DNA of 64,000 bases. Origin: an uncultured Phocaeicola sp. Lineage in GTDB: Bacteria; Bacteroidota; Bacteroidia; Bacteroidales; Bacteroidaceae. Position numbers and translations under genes: made by a program. The DNA lies in the NCBI GenBank assembly GCA_944320135.1, contig CALUGI010000002.1, positions 62,001 through 126,000 on the forward strand, written 5' to 3'. A model generated the notes under the pieces. It made no database searches, was not told the origin of the DNA, and saw nothing but the letters and a program-made list of their open reading frames with translations. This document shows, piece after piece, positions 57,711-64,000 of this stretch. Within the stretch, counting starts at the first letter, position 1. Every line of letters begins with the position of its first letter.

Positions 57711-57718
57711 TAACTTTG
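57711..57718 (+). promoter_or_regulatory. Candidate -7 box of prfB
   Basis: TAACTTTG, 32 bases before the prfB ATG. Confidence 0.5.
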
Positions 57719-57750
57719 CGCCCATAAGAATAACATGATTAAAGAATAAT

Positions 57751-58866
57751 ATGATAACCATAGAGCAACTAAAAGACGTGAAAGAACGCACGGAGGCATT
57801 GCATCGCTATTTGGACATAGAAGGGAAAAAAATCCAGGTAGAAGAAGAACAGCTCCGCACACAGGCTCCCGGATTCTGGGACGACCAAAAGGCTGCAGAG
57901 GTTCAAATGAAAAAAGTGAAAGACTTGCAGCAATGGATTGCCGGCTACCAGAACGTGAAAACATTGGCCGACGAATTGCAACTCGCCTTCGACTTTTGCA
58001 AAGATGAACTGGTGAGCGAAGAAGAAGTGGACGAGGCATATACAAAAGCCGTCAAAGCCGTGGAGGAACTGGAACTGAAAAACATGCTCCGCTCAGAGGC
58101 CGACCAAATGGACTGCGTGCTGAAAATCAATTCAGGCGCAGGGGGCACGGAAAGCCAAGACTGGGCTTCAATGCTGATGCGCATGTACATGCGCTGGGCG
58201 GAAGCCAACGGCTACAAGCTCTCGGTAGCCAATCTTCAGGAAGGCGACGAAGCAGGCATCAAAACTGTGACGATGAACGTTGAAGGCTCCTACGCATACG
58301 GTTATCTGAAAGGCGAAAACGGAGTGCATCGTCTGGTGCGCGTATCCCCCTACAACGCTCAGGGAAAACGAATGACCTCATTCGCATCCGTATTCGTAAC
58401 TCCGCTGGTAGACGATTCAATCGAAGTGACGATAGAACCCGCACGCCTGTCATGGGACACGTTCCGAAGCGGAGGCGCCGGAGGGCAGAATGTCAACAAA
58501 GTTGAATCGGGCGTGCGTCTGCGCTACCAATACAAAGACCCTTATACCGGCGAGGAAGAAGAAATCCTGATTGAAAACACCGAAACCCGCGACCAACCTA
58601 AAAACAAAGAAAACGCCATGCGGCAATTGCGCTCCATTCTCTACGACAAAGAGCTGAAGCACCGCATGGAAGAACAGGCAAAAGTGGAAGCCGGAAAGAA
58701 GAAAATCGAATGGGGCTCACAGATACGCAGCTACGTTTTCGACGACCGCCGCGTAAAAGACCATCGGACAAACTACCAGACTTCAGACGTCAACGGAGTG
58801 ATGGACGGGAAAATCGACGGATTCATCAAGGCATACCTTATGGAGTTTGCAGACAAAGACGCATAA
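57751..58866 (+). CDS. prfB: Peptide chain release factor 2
   Basis: 371 residues. Terminates translation at UGA and UAA. The peptidyl-tRNA hydrolysis motif GGQ is at 244-246 in SGGAGGQNVNKVES. The stop-codon reading tripeptide, SPF in E. coli, is SPY at 199-201 (RVSPYNAQGKRMTS). The frame is continuous from ATG to stop with no in-frame UGA near codon 26, so the autoregulatory programmed frameshift known from E. coli is absent. Strong stem-loop downstream. Confidence 0.96.
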   Translation: MITIEQLKDVKERTEALHRYLDIEGKKIQVEEEQLRTQAPGFWDDQKAAEVQMKKVKDLQQWIAGYQNVKTLADELQLAFDFCKDELVSEEEVDEAYTKAVKAVEELELKNMLRSEADQMDCVLKINSGAGGTESQDWASMLMRMYMRWAEANGYKLSVANLQEGDEAGIKTVTMNVEGSYAYGYLKGENGVHRLVRVSPYNAQGKRMTSFASVFVTPLVDDSIEVTIEPARLSWDTFRSGGAGGQNVNKVESGVRLRYQYKDPYTGEEEEILIENTETRDQPKNKENAMRQLRSILYDKELKHRMEEQAKVEAGKKKIEWGSQIRSYVFDDRRVKDHRTNYQTSDVNGVMDGKIDGFIKAYLMEFADKDA

Positions 58867-58880
58867 CGACATCGAATTGC

Positions 58881-58938
58881 AAAGGCGCAGAGGCATACAT
58901 CGGAGACCTACGAAAAAAGTTCCGTGCCTCTGCGCTTT
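58881..58938 (+). terminator. Terminator of prfB
   Basis: GCGCAGAGGCA (58885-58895) and TGCCTCTGCGC (58925-58935) form a perfect 11-bp stem, extended by A/T pairs and followed by TTTT. Confidence 0.75.
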
Positions 58939-59030
58939 TACGTTCACATTGAAACACGCTGAAACGCACTGACAACGAAAAGAAAACTCCGAGCCTCCGC
59001 ATCTTTTCCGCATATTTTCATAACTTTGCA

Positions 59031-59038
59031 ACTTGAAC
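59031..59038 (+). promoter_or_regulatory. Candidate -7 box of the yicC-gmk-nadD operon
   Basis: TAACTTTG, 21 bases before the yicC ATG at 59060; rules out the in-frame start at 59033. Confidence 0.55.
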
Positions 59039-59059
59039 GACCTTATAAAGAAAAAAGTT

Positions 59060-59935
59060 ATGATACAATCAATGACCGGATACGGAAAAGCGACAGCCAC
59101 GTTCGGTGACAAAAAAATCAATGTCGAAATAAAGTCGCTTAACAGCAAGGCAATGGACTTGTCTGCCCGTATCGCCCCTCTCTACCGCGAAAAGGAAATG
59201 GAAATCAGAAACATGATTGCCCAAACATTGGAACGGGGCAAAATAGACTTCTGCATTTGGACTGAAAAAGACGTAAACGAGACAGCTACTCCTATCAACG
59301 CCGCTTTGGTAGAGAACTACTACAATCAAATCAAAACCATCTCCGAAAACTGCCGCATCCCCCTTCCGCAAGACTGGTTTTCCACACTGTTGCGTATGCC
59401 CGACGTGCTGACGAAAATCGATGCCCAAGAGCTTGAAGAGGAAGAATGGTCGGCGGCTCTCAACGCGATAAAAGAAGCCCTGCAAAAGCTGACAGACTTC
59501 CGCAAACAGGAAGGCGAAGCTCTTGAAAAGAAGTTCAACGAAAAATTAGACAATATCGAGCGTCTGCTGAAATCAATCGAGCCATACGAAAAGGAGCGCG
59601 TAACAAAAATTAAAGAGCGAATCACGGATGCGCTGGAACGCACCATCAGCACTGACTACGACAAGAACCGTTTGGAACAAGAACTCATCTATTACATCGA
59701 GAAACTCGACATCAACGAAGAGAAACAGCGGCTCGCCAACCACTTGAAATACTTCCGCGAAACGATGGCCAACGGACACGGACAAGGCAAGAAGTTGGGA
59801 TTTATCGCTCAAGAGATGGGACGAGAAATCAACACTACCGGGAGCAAGTCGAACCATGCGGAGATGCAAAAAATCGTGGTGCAGATGAAAGACGAACTTG
59901 AACAAATCAAGGAACAGGTACTTAACGTAATGTGA
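59060..59935 (+). CDS. yicC: YicC family endoribonuclease
   Basis: 291 residues from MIQSMTGYGKATATFG, the conserved family start. The N-terminal YicC domain (about 1-155) is followed by the C-terminal DUF1732 ending in AQEMGREINTTGSKSNHAEM, the family's most conserved block. E. coli YicC is an RNase linked to sRNA decay. As in most bacteria it stands directly before gmk (5 bases). Confidence 0.93.
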   Translation: MIQSMTGYGKATATFGDKKINVEIKSLNSKAMDLSARIAPLYREKEMEIRNMIAQTLERGKIDFCIWTEKDVNETATPINAALVENYYNQIKTISENCRIPLPQDWFSTLLRMPDVLTKIDAQELEEEEWSAALNAIKEALQKLTDFRKQEGEALEKKFNEKLDNIERLLKSIEPYEKERVTKIKERITDALERTISTDYDKNRLEQELIYYIEKLDINEEKQRLANHLKYFRETMANGHGQGKKLGFIAQEMGREINTTGSKSNHAEMQKIVVQMKDELEQIKEQVLNVM

Positions 59936-59940
59936 ATTTT

Positions 59941-60510
59941 ATGAGCAAACTGATTATATTTTCGGCTCCGTCGGGTTCCGGCAAGTCAACCATCATCAAC
60001 TATCTGCTACAGCAGAATCTGAATCTGGCCTTCTCCATCTCGGCAACCAGCCGTCCCCCAAGAGGAACTGAACGGAACGGAGTGGAATACTTTTTCCTTT
60101 CGCCCGAAGAATTCAGACAACGCATCGCCAACGACGAGTTCCTGGAATATGAAGAAGTCTATAAAGACCGATTCTACGGAACACTCAAATCACAAGTGGA
60201 AAAGCAGCTTGAAGCCGGACAGAACGTAATATTCGATGTTGATGTCGTCGGAGGCTGCAACATCAAACGATTCTATGGAGACCGTGCGCTCTCCGTTTTC
60301 ATCCAGCCGCCCTCAATAGAAGAGTTGCGCAAACGTCTTGTCGGACGCGGCACGGATGCGCCCGATGTCATCGAGAGCCGCATTGCCAAAGCGCAGTTCG
60401 AGTTAGAATATGCCGACAAGTTCGATGTGCGTATCATCAACGACAACTTGGAAAAGGCCGAAGCGGAGGCACTGAAAACCGTTACCGAATTTATCAACCT
60501 CAAACAGTAA
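59941..60510 (+). CDS. gmk: Guanylate kinase
   Basis: 189 residues from MSKLIIFSAPSGSGKSTI, which holds the P-loop. GMP-binding residues are in SRPPRGTERNGVEYFF and the lid in RLVGRGTDAPDVIESR. Phosphorylates GMP to GDP. Upstream in-frame GTG is rejected in favour of the ATG at 59941. Confidence 0.96.
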   Translation: MSKLIIFSAPSGSGKSTIINYLLQQNLNLAFSISATSRPPRGTERNGVEYFFLSPEEFRQRIANDEFLEYEEVYKDRFYGTLKSQVEKQLEAGQNVIFDVDVVGGCNIKRFYGDRALSVFIQPPSIEELRKRLVGRGTDAPDVIESRIAKAQFELEYADKFDVRIINDNLEKAEAEALKTVTEFINLKQ

Positions 60511-60514
60511 CTGA

Positions 60515-60703
60515 ATGAAAACTAAAAACCCGCAGAAAATCATGCGCATGCTCACCGTCCTCTGCATCGTCATCGGTCTCGCAGCCGTTGCGGTGGGAGT
60601 GGTGGCAGTCTATAAGGAAGAATACATCATTGCCGTAGCCATGTTGCTGGTAGCGGTCTGGCAGATTTTCAATTTCCGCCAATGGAAAAAGACTGTAAAA
60701 TAA
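60515..60703 (+). CDS. Small two-helix membrane protein
   Basis: 62 residues. Starts 4 bases after gmk and overlaps the nadD start by 22 bases, so it is embedded in the operon. Two hydrophobic helices ([35 protein letters not shown]) with basic ends. I do not recognise a characterised family. Its position between gmk and nadD supports that it is real and could affect nadD translation by coupling. Confidence 0.7.
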   Translation: MKTKNPQKIMRMLTVLCIVIGLAAVAVGVVAVYKEEYIIAVAMLLVAVWQIFNFRQWKKTVK

Positions 60704-61281
60704 GAACGGGAATATTCGGGGGCACGTTCAATCCGATTCACATCGGTCATCTGGCATTGGCGAACTACTTGTGCGAATTTGGCGGAATCGATGAATTGTG
60801 GTTCATGGTTACTCCCCAAAATCCGTTCAAACGGAATGAAACGTTGCTTGACGACCATATCCGCCTCGAAATGGTGGAAACGGCCGTCAAGGACTACCCG
60901 CATTTCTTCGCGTCCGATTTCGAGTTCCGGCTCCCGAAACCGTCATATACTGTCGAAACGCTGAATCATCTGGCACAAACCTACCCTGAACGCACATTCC
61001 ATTTGATTGTCGGAGCCGACAACTGGGCGGCATTCGACCGCTGGAAGTCACCGGAAGAAATCATACGAAACCATCATGTGCTGATTTATCCCCGGAAAGG
61101 TTTTCCGCTTTGCCCGGAGACATTTCCCCGTCATGTCCGCATGGTCGATGCGCCGCTGATAGAGGTCAGCTCTACTTTTATCCGCAATGCCATACGCGAG
61201 GGGAAAGATGTCCGTTATTTTCTTCATCCGGAAGTACACAGAATTATCAGGAAAAGAAACCTTTACAAACAAACGCCATGA
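60682..61281 (+). CDS. nadD: Nicotinate-nucleotide adenylyltransferase
   Basis: 199 residues. Nucleotidyltransferase signature [19 protein letters not shown] with the T/HxGH motif, and [14 protein letters not shown] with the ISSTxxR motif. It makes deamido-NAD from nicotinate mononucleotide. It overlaps the small membrane protein gene and the downstream gene (ATGA), giving a continuous translation unit. Confidence 0.95.
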   Translation: MEKDCKIRTGIFGGTFNPIHIGHLALANYLCEFGGIDELWFMVTPQNPFKRNETLLDDHIRLEMVETAVKDYPHFFASDFEFRLPKPSYTVETLNHLAQTYPERTFHLIVGADNWAAFDRWKSPEEIIRNHHVLIYPRKGFPLCPETFPRHVRMVDAPLIEVSSTFIRNAIREGKDVRYFLHPEVHRIIRKRNLYKQTP

Positions 61282-62189
61282 AGCCGTTCAAGAGACTCGT
61301 AGCAATAGAAGACACGCTGATCAGTGAAGAAGCAAGAAACAAGCTCTCGCAATATGCCGAAAAAGTGGAGCTGTTCGACACGCTCCCCGAAAACGACGAG
61401 GAAGTGATTCGCAGAATCGGAGATGCCGATGCGGTGCTCGTATCGTTCAAAACACACATCACCAAAACTATTTTTGAGAAATGCCCGAACATCCGGTATA
61501 TCGGCATGTGCTGCACGCTCTATGAAGCCTCATCCTGCAACGTAGACCTCACGGAAGCGTGCAGAAGAGGAATCACCGTAACCGGAGTGAAGGACTACGG
61601 AGATGAAGGGGTCGTGGAATATGCCATCAGCGAATTAGTGCGCTTCATGCATGGTTTCGGCGACAGACAATGGCGGACCGACAAACAGGAACTCACCCGC
61701 CAAAAGGTCGGAATCATCGGACTGGGGAAAACCGGGGGCATGCTGGCCGACGCTTTCCGTTTCTTCGGCTCCGAAGTGTATTACTACAGTCGCAGCCGCA
61801 AACCGGAAGCCGAGGACAAAGGTTTCCGTTACCTGGACTTGGACGAACTGCTCCGCACATGCGACATCGTGCTGACCTGCCTGCCGAGAAACACGTATCT
61901 GCTGGGAGAAAAGGAGTTCCGCATCTTCGGCAACGGCAAGATTCTGATGAACACCTCTATCGGAACCACTTTCGATGTGGGAGCTTTGAAAAAATGGCTT
62001 GCGGCCAATCCGGACAGCTATTATTTCTGCGACGGGACAGGAATGGGCACGCTGGCCAATGAGCTGGCCGGACTTCCGAATGTATTCCATACACCCATCG
62101 TGGCAGGAAAGTCCATCCAAAGCACCGGACGGCTTTCCGCCAAAGCATTGGCGAACATTGAAGCGTTCCTCAACGGCAACAAAACATAA
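61278..62189 (+). CDS. D-2-hydroxyacid dehydrogenase-like protein with altered active site
   Basis: 303 residues from [16 protein letters not shown]; the longer frame that starts inside nadD is rejected. The NAD-binding Rossmann motif is intact ([18 protein letters not shown]) and the fold matches D-isomer-specific 2-hydroxyacid dehydrogenases. However, where active enzymes have N-x-x-R-G-x-x-x-D, this protein has [14 protein letters not shown] with no Arg, and the usual Glu block reads FCDGTGMGT. Catalysis of the standard reaction is therefore doubtful. Last gene of the yicC operon. Confidence 0.82.
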   Translation: MKPFKRLVAIEDTLISEEARNKLSQYAEKVELFDTLPENDEEVIRRIGDADAVLVSFKTHITKTIFEKCPNIRYIGMCCTLYEASSCNVDLTEACRRGITVTGVKDYGDEGVVEYAISELVRFMHGFGDRQWRTDKQELTRQKVGIIGLGKTGGMLADAFRFFGSEVYYYSRSRKPEAEDKGFRYLDLDELLRTCDIVLTCLPRNTYLLGEKEFRIFGNGKILMNTSIGTTFDVGALKKWLAANPDSYYFCDGTGMGTLANELAGLPNVFHTPIVAGKSIQSTGRLSAKALANIEAFLNGNKT

Positions 62190-62211
62190 AAACGTGCCGA
62201 AGTTTCATACG

Positions 62212-62256
62212 AACCGCGCGGACATTCGAGACCGAATGTCCGCGCGGTTTTTTATT
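62212..62256 (+). terminator. Terminator of the yicC-nadD operon
   Basis: AACCGCGCGGACATTCG and CGAATGTCCGCGCGGTT form a 17-bp stem with a 4-base loop followed by a T-run. Confidence 0.9.
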
Positions 62257-62307
62257 TTCCGTCTCAATCTTCTCCAAACAAGATTTGTTTTGTCGGCCAA
62301 AACAGCA

Positions 62308-62544
62308 TCAGTCAAGGTCTTTCATCCATTGTCGCCCACTAAAATGAACTGCAAGTCCGGAAATTACCGCCAGTATTCCAATAACCCAACCTGCCGCATT
62401 ACTAATAAGCCAATCACCTATAGCATATCCGATGACACCCCATGCCAATGAAAGAACGACACAAAATACAGCACCCAGATAAGGGATAGCCAAAAGAATG
62501 AACAAACCGACCAAAGAACCGCCAAACCACCACCACGACTGCAT
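62308..62544 (-). CDS. Small hydrophobic membrane protein
   Basis: 78 residues with two or three hydrophobic helices (GGSLVGLFILLAIPYLGAVF; WGVIGYAIGDWLI; AAGWVIGILAVISGLAV). Glycine-rich. No family recognised. It follows a zinc-ribbon gene and a nuclease-family gene on the same strand in AT-rich DNA and may belong to the same unit. Confidence 0.6.
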   Translation of the reverse strand: MQSWWWFGGSLVGLFILLAIPYLGAVFCVVLSLAWGVIGYAIGDWLISNAAGWVIGILAVISGLAVHFSGRQWMKDLD

Positions 62545-62564
62545 ACAAATTCCTATAATTATAG

Positions 62565-62807
62565 CTATAATGATATCTCGACACTCAACACCCCGGAATT
62601 TTCCTCATTAAAATGGGCATTGGTAACCCCTTTCCGCACATGAGCAGATAAAGGCATATCAGGCTCTTGACTCCCACTTGCCCCGCTAACAGAAGCAACA
62701 TCCGAGCATACTTTCTCATCCAGCCACTCCCCGCAATGCTTACACTTTTTGGCTTCAGCCAAAATTTCCTCACCGCAATAAGGACATTTCTTCATTTCCT
62801 TTTCCAT
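62565..62807 (-). CDS. Double zinc-ribbon small protein
   Basis: 80 residues. The N-terminus has two CxxC knuckles, KKCPYCGEEI and KKCKHCGEWLDE, the zinc_ribbon_2/zinc-ribbon domain typical of small accessory proteins. The tail is Ser-rich and unstructured-looking. Preceded by an AGATAAT region and 21 bases from the nuclease-family gene. Function unknown. Confidence 0.65.
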   Translation of the reverse strand: MEKEMKKCPYCGEEILAEAKKCKHCGEWLDEKVCSDVASVSGASGSQEPDMPLSAHVRKGVTNAHFNEENSGVLSVEISL

Positions 62808-62828
62808 ATTATCTCTATAATCAAACTT

Positions 62829-63950
62829 TCACGCATCAACTTCCGATGCTATAGTTTTTAACTTAATATAAACATCCTTCAAACTGTCAACGATTCGTTG
62901 AGAATCATTCCCGGGAATATCATCAAACAAATGAATATACACGCGGTTATCCTCATATTCTTCATGGGGATTATAATCTGCAAAACATTGCATCACTTTG
63001 TCTTTATATGGAATCCAGTCAGTTGTTTTCCAAGTGGTGATATAAATATGAAAGCAAGCACATGGGTCATTGTCGGCTTCACTGAAATGAGATTCGATGC
63101 CGATACAGTGCTTCCTTTCATTGAAATGAACACCTAAATCCCAACCTTCCCATATCCACCAAGACGAATCGCCCGTGCTATCCGCCACTTTCTCCCGCAG
63201 ATACGCAATCTGCTCTTTCTGAATTGTCCACAAACGTTCTTTAAACCGATTGAAATGCTCCAGCAGATTCTCGATTTCCTCCCGATTTCTGGAAAAGAAA
63301 TCCCATTCTTGTTTTGAATTTGAATTGTTCATATTATCAATGGTTCTCATAAAGTCCAACATGAAAATAAGATACTTCTGATTGGCGCAAGCTATATAAT
63401 CTCCGAGATGTTTTCTCACGGCCTCAAATAAGTCATGATAACTGCACCACTGATACTCATTGCCTATAATGGAATGAAGATTCAATACCGGTTTCGCAGA
63501 TAAGACCAGCAAAATCTTCTCCTTTTCCTTATACCTGTCCTCTATGTACTCCCTATAAATATCAAAAGGATTATATATGTCTGCCGTTATCTTGTTTTCT
63601 ATGGCAATCACGTAATCGTTTGAAGCAATAAGAAGGTCAATCCGCTTTCCGTTGGCATACACTTCTGATGCAACCGCCACCTCCTGCATGTAACTATGGA
63701 AGCCGGATTTTCCTGCCACTTCAAGCAAAGAAACCAACCACAAATCCCTCAATCCATGTTCTGCCTTAGGATTAAGAAAGAACTTCAAGATACGACTGCA
63801 TACTTCCTCAAACCTATTGTACGGATATCTGCATATTTCCAAAAAAGTAGGCTCTTCATCAATCTTTGGCAACCGTGCAAAAGTATTCAGAAGGCATTCA
63901 AACCGTTTGATTTCATCACAGTCTATAACAGTTTGCTTTTTCTTTTCCAT
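62829..63950 (-). CDS. PD-(D/E)XK nuclease superfamily protein
   Basis: 373 residues. The nuclease core (about 45-200) shows FLNPKAEHGLRDLW, then Asp in GKRIDLLIAS and the E-x-K in YVIAIENKITAD, the PD-(D/E)XK pattern of the PDDEXK_4-type family. The C-terminal part (about 210-370) is rich in aromatic residues (SSWWIWEGWDLGVHF). Such proteins are often scattered in accessory islands and may act on nucleic acid. The DNA is visibly richer in A+T than the core genes. An A-rich leader lies upstream, but too little of it is in the window to define a promoter. Confidence 0.82.
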   Translation of the reverse strand: MEKKKQTVIDCDEIKRFECLLNTFARLPKIDEEPTFLEICRYPYNRFEEVCSRILKFFLNPKAEHGLRDLWLVSLLEVAGKSGFHSYMQEVAVASEVYANGKRIDLLIASNDYVIAIENKITADIYNPFDIYREYIEDRYKEKEKILLVLSAKPVLNLHSIIGNEYQWCSYHDLFEAVRKHLGDYIACANQKYLIFMLDFMRTIDNMNNSNSKQEWDFFSRNREEIENLLEHFNRFKERLWTIQKEQIAYLREKVADSTGDSSWWIWEGWDLGVHFNERKHCIGIESHFSEADNDPCACFHIYITTWKTTDWIPYKDKVMQCFADYNPHEEYEDNRVYIHLFDDIPGNDSQRIVDSLKDVYIKLKTIASEVDA

Positions 63951-64000
63951 ATTCCAAGATTTTAATGAGAAAACAGAATTGGGTTCTATAAATTGTTGCT

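Noticed and set aside
58881..58938. GCGCAGAGGC hairpin as a dispersed repeat
   Set aside because: The word resembles common intergenic repeats of other bacteria, but only one copy is in the window and it works well as the prfB terminator.

Overview
The window comes from a Bacteroidales genome, most likely Bacteroidaceae such as Bacteroides/Phocaeicola or a near relative. The evidence is SusC/SusD pairs, lipoproteins with acidic residues right after the lipidated Cys, promoters of the Bacteroides type (TAnnTTTG -7 box), and family members typical of the phylum (FabI next to a GldB-like lipoprotein, DUF4251, DUF4136, DUF3575, an RF2 without programmed frameshift). No species assignment is possible from sequence alone.

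Layout. (1) 0-7.3 kb: 3' part of a gldB-like gene and fabI; a DUF4861 secreted protein; a minus-strand operon of three aldo/keto reductases plus a frameshifted F420-dependent-type reductase, divergent from an AraC-family regulator. (2) 7.3-14.7 kb: minus-strand xylan operon whose products depolymerise and import xylo-oligosaccharides (SASA-type acetylesterase, GPH/MFS symporter, GH10, GH43, GH67 alpha-glucuronidase). (3) 14.9-18.7 kb: an unrelated block (flavodiiron protein, radical SAM YhcC-like, MscS, YciO-like). (4) 19.1-34.7 kb: outer-membrane xylan-uptake core with the gene order of the Xus system (SusC-SusD-SusC-SusD-SusE-like-GH10 carrying an internal CBM insert), followed by a GH5-type surface enzyme. 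(5) 35.0-35.9 kb: a GC-rich Rpn/PD-(D/E)XK transposase-family gene lying inside the polysaccharide locus. (6) 36.0-47.4 kb: a GH43 on minus, and divergent from it a six-gene operon GH43-GH127-GH97-GH43/CBM6-CE1-CE6 that removes arabinose, galactose, feruloyl/acyl and acetyl groups. (7) 47.6-56.7 kb: YeiH-type transporter, AraC regulator, HdeD-like protein, an envelope-protein trio, a hypothetical protein, and an overlapping operon of a CoADR-rhodanese-TusA-DsrE fusion, MarR and QueH. (8) 56.9-62.3 kb: GNAT, tRNA-Ala(GGC), prfB, yicC-gmk-small membrane protein-nadD-hydroxyacid-dehydrogenase-like operon. (9) 62.3-64 kb: AT-rich accessory genes (2-TM protein, double zinc ribbon protein, PD-(D/E)XK nuclease-family protein).

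Functionally about 33 kb forms one glucuronoarabinoxylan utilisation locus: surface GH10/GH5 cut the backbone, the two SusC/D pairs import oligosaccharides, periplasmic GH43/GH127/GH97/CE1/CE6/SASA enzymes strip side chains, GH67 and GH10 finish uronylated oligomers, and the symporter plus a leaderless GH43 complete the job in the cytoplasm. No hybrid two-component or sigma/anti-sigma regulator for it is in the window. The most interesting unexplained signals are a shared TGTAAC motif upstream of three xylan transcription units at helically phased distances, a family of GC-rich intergenic segments sharing a vocabulary of 10-16 bp words, and an AT-rich CBM cassette inside the GH10 gene.
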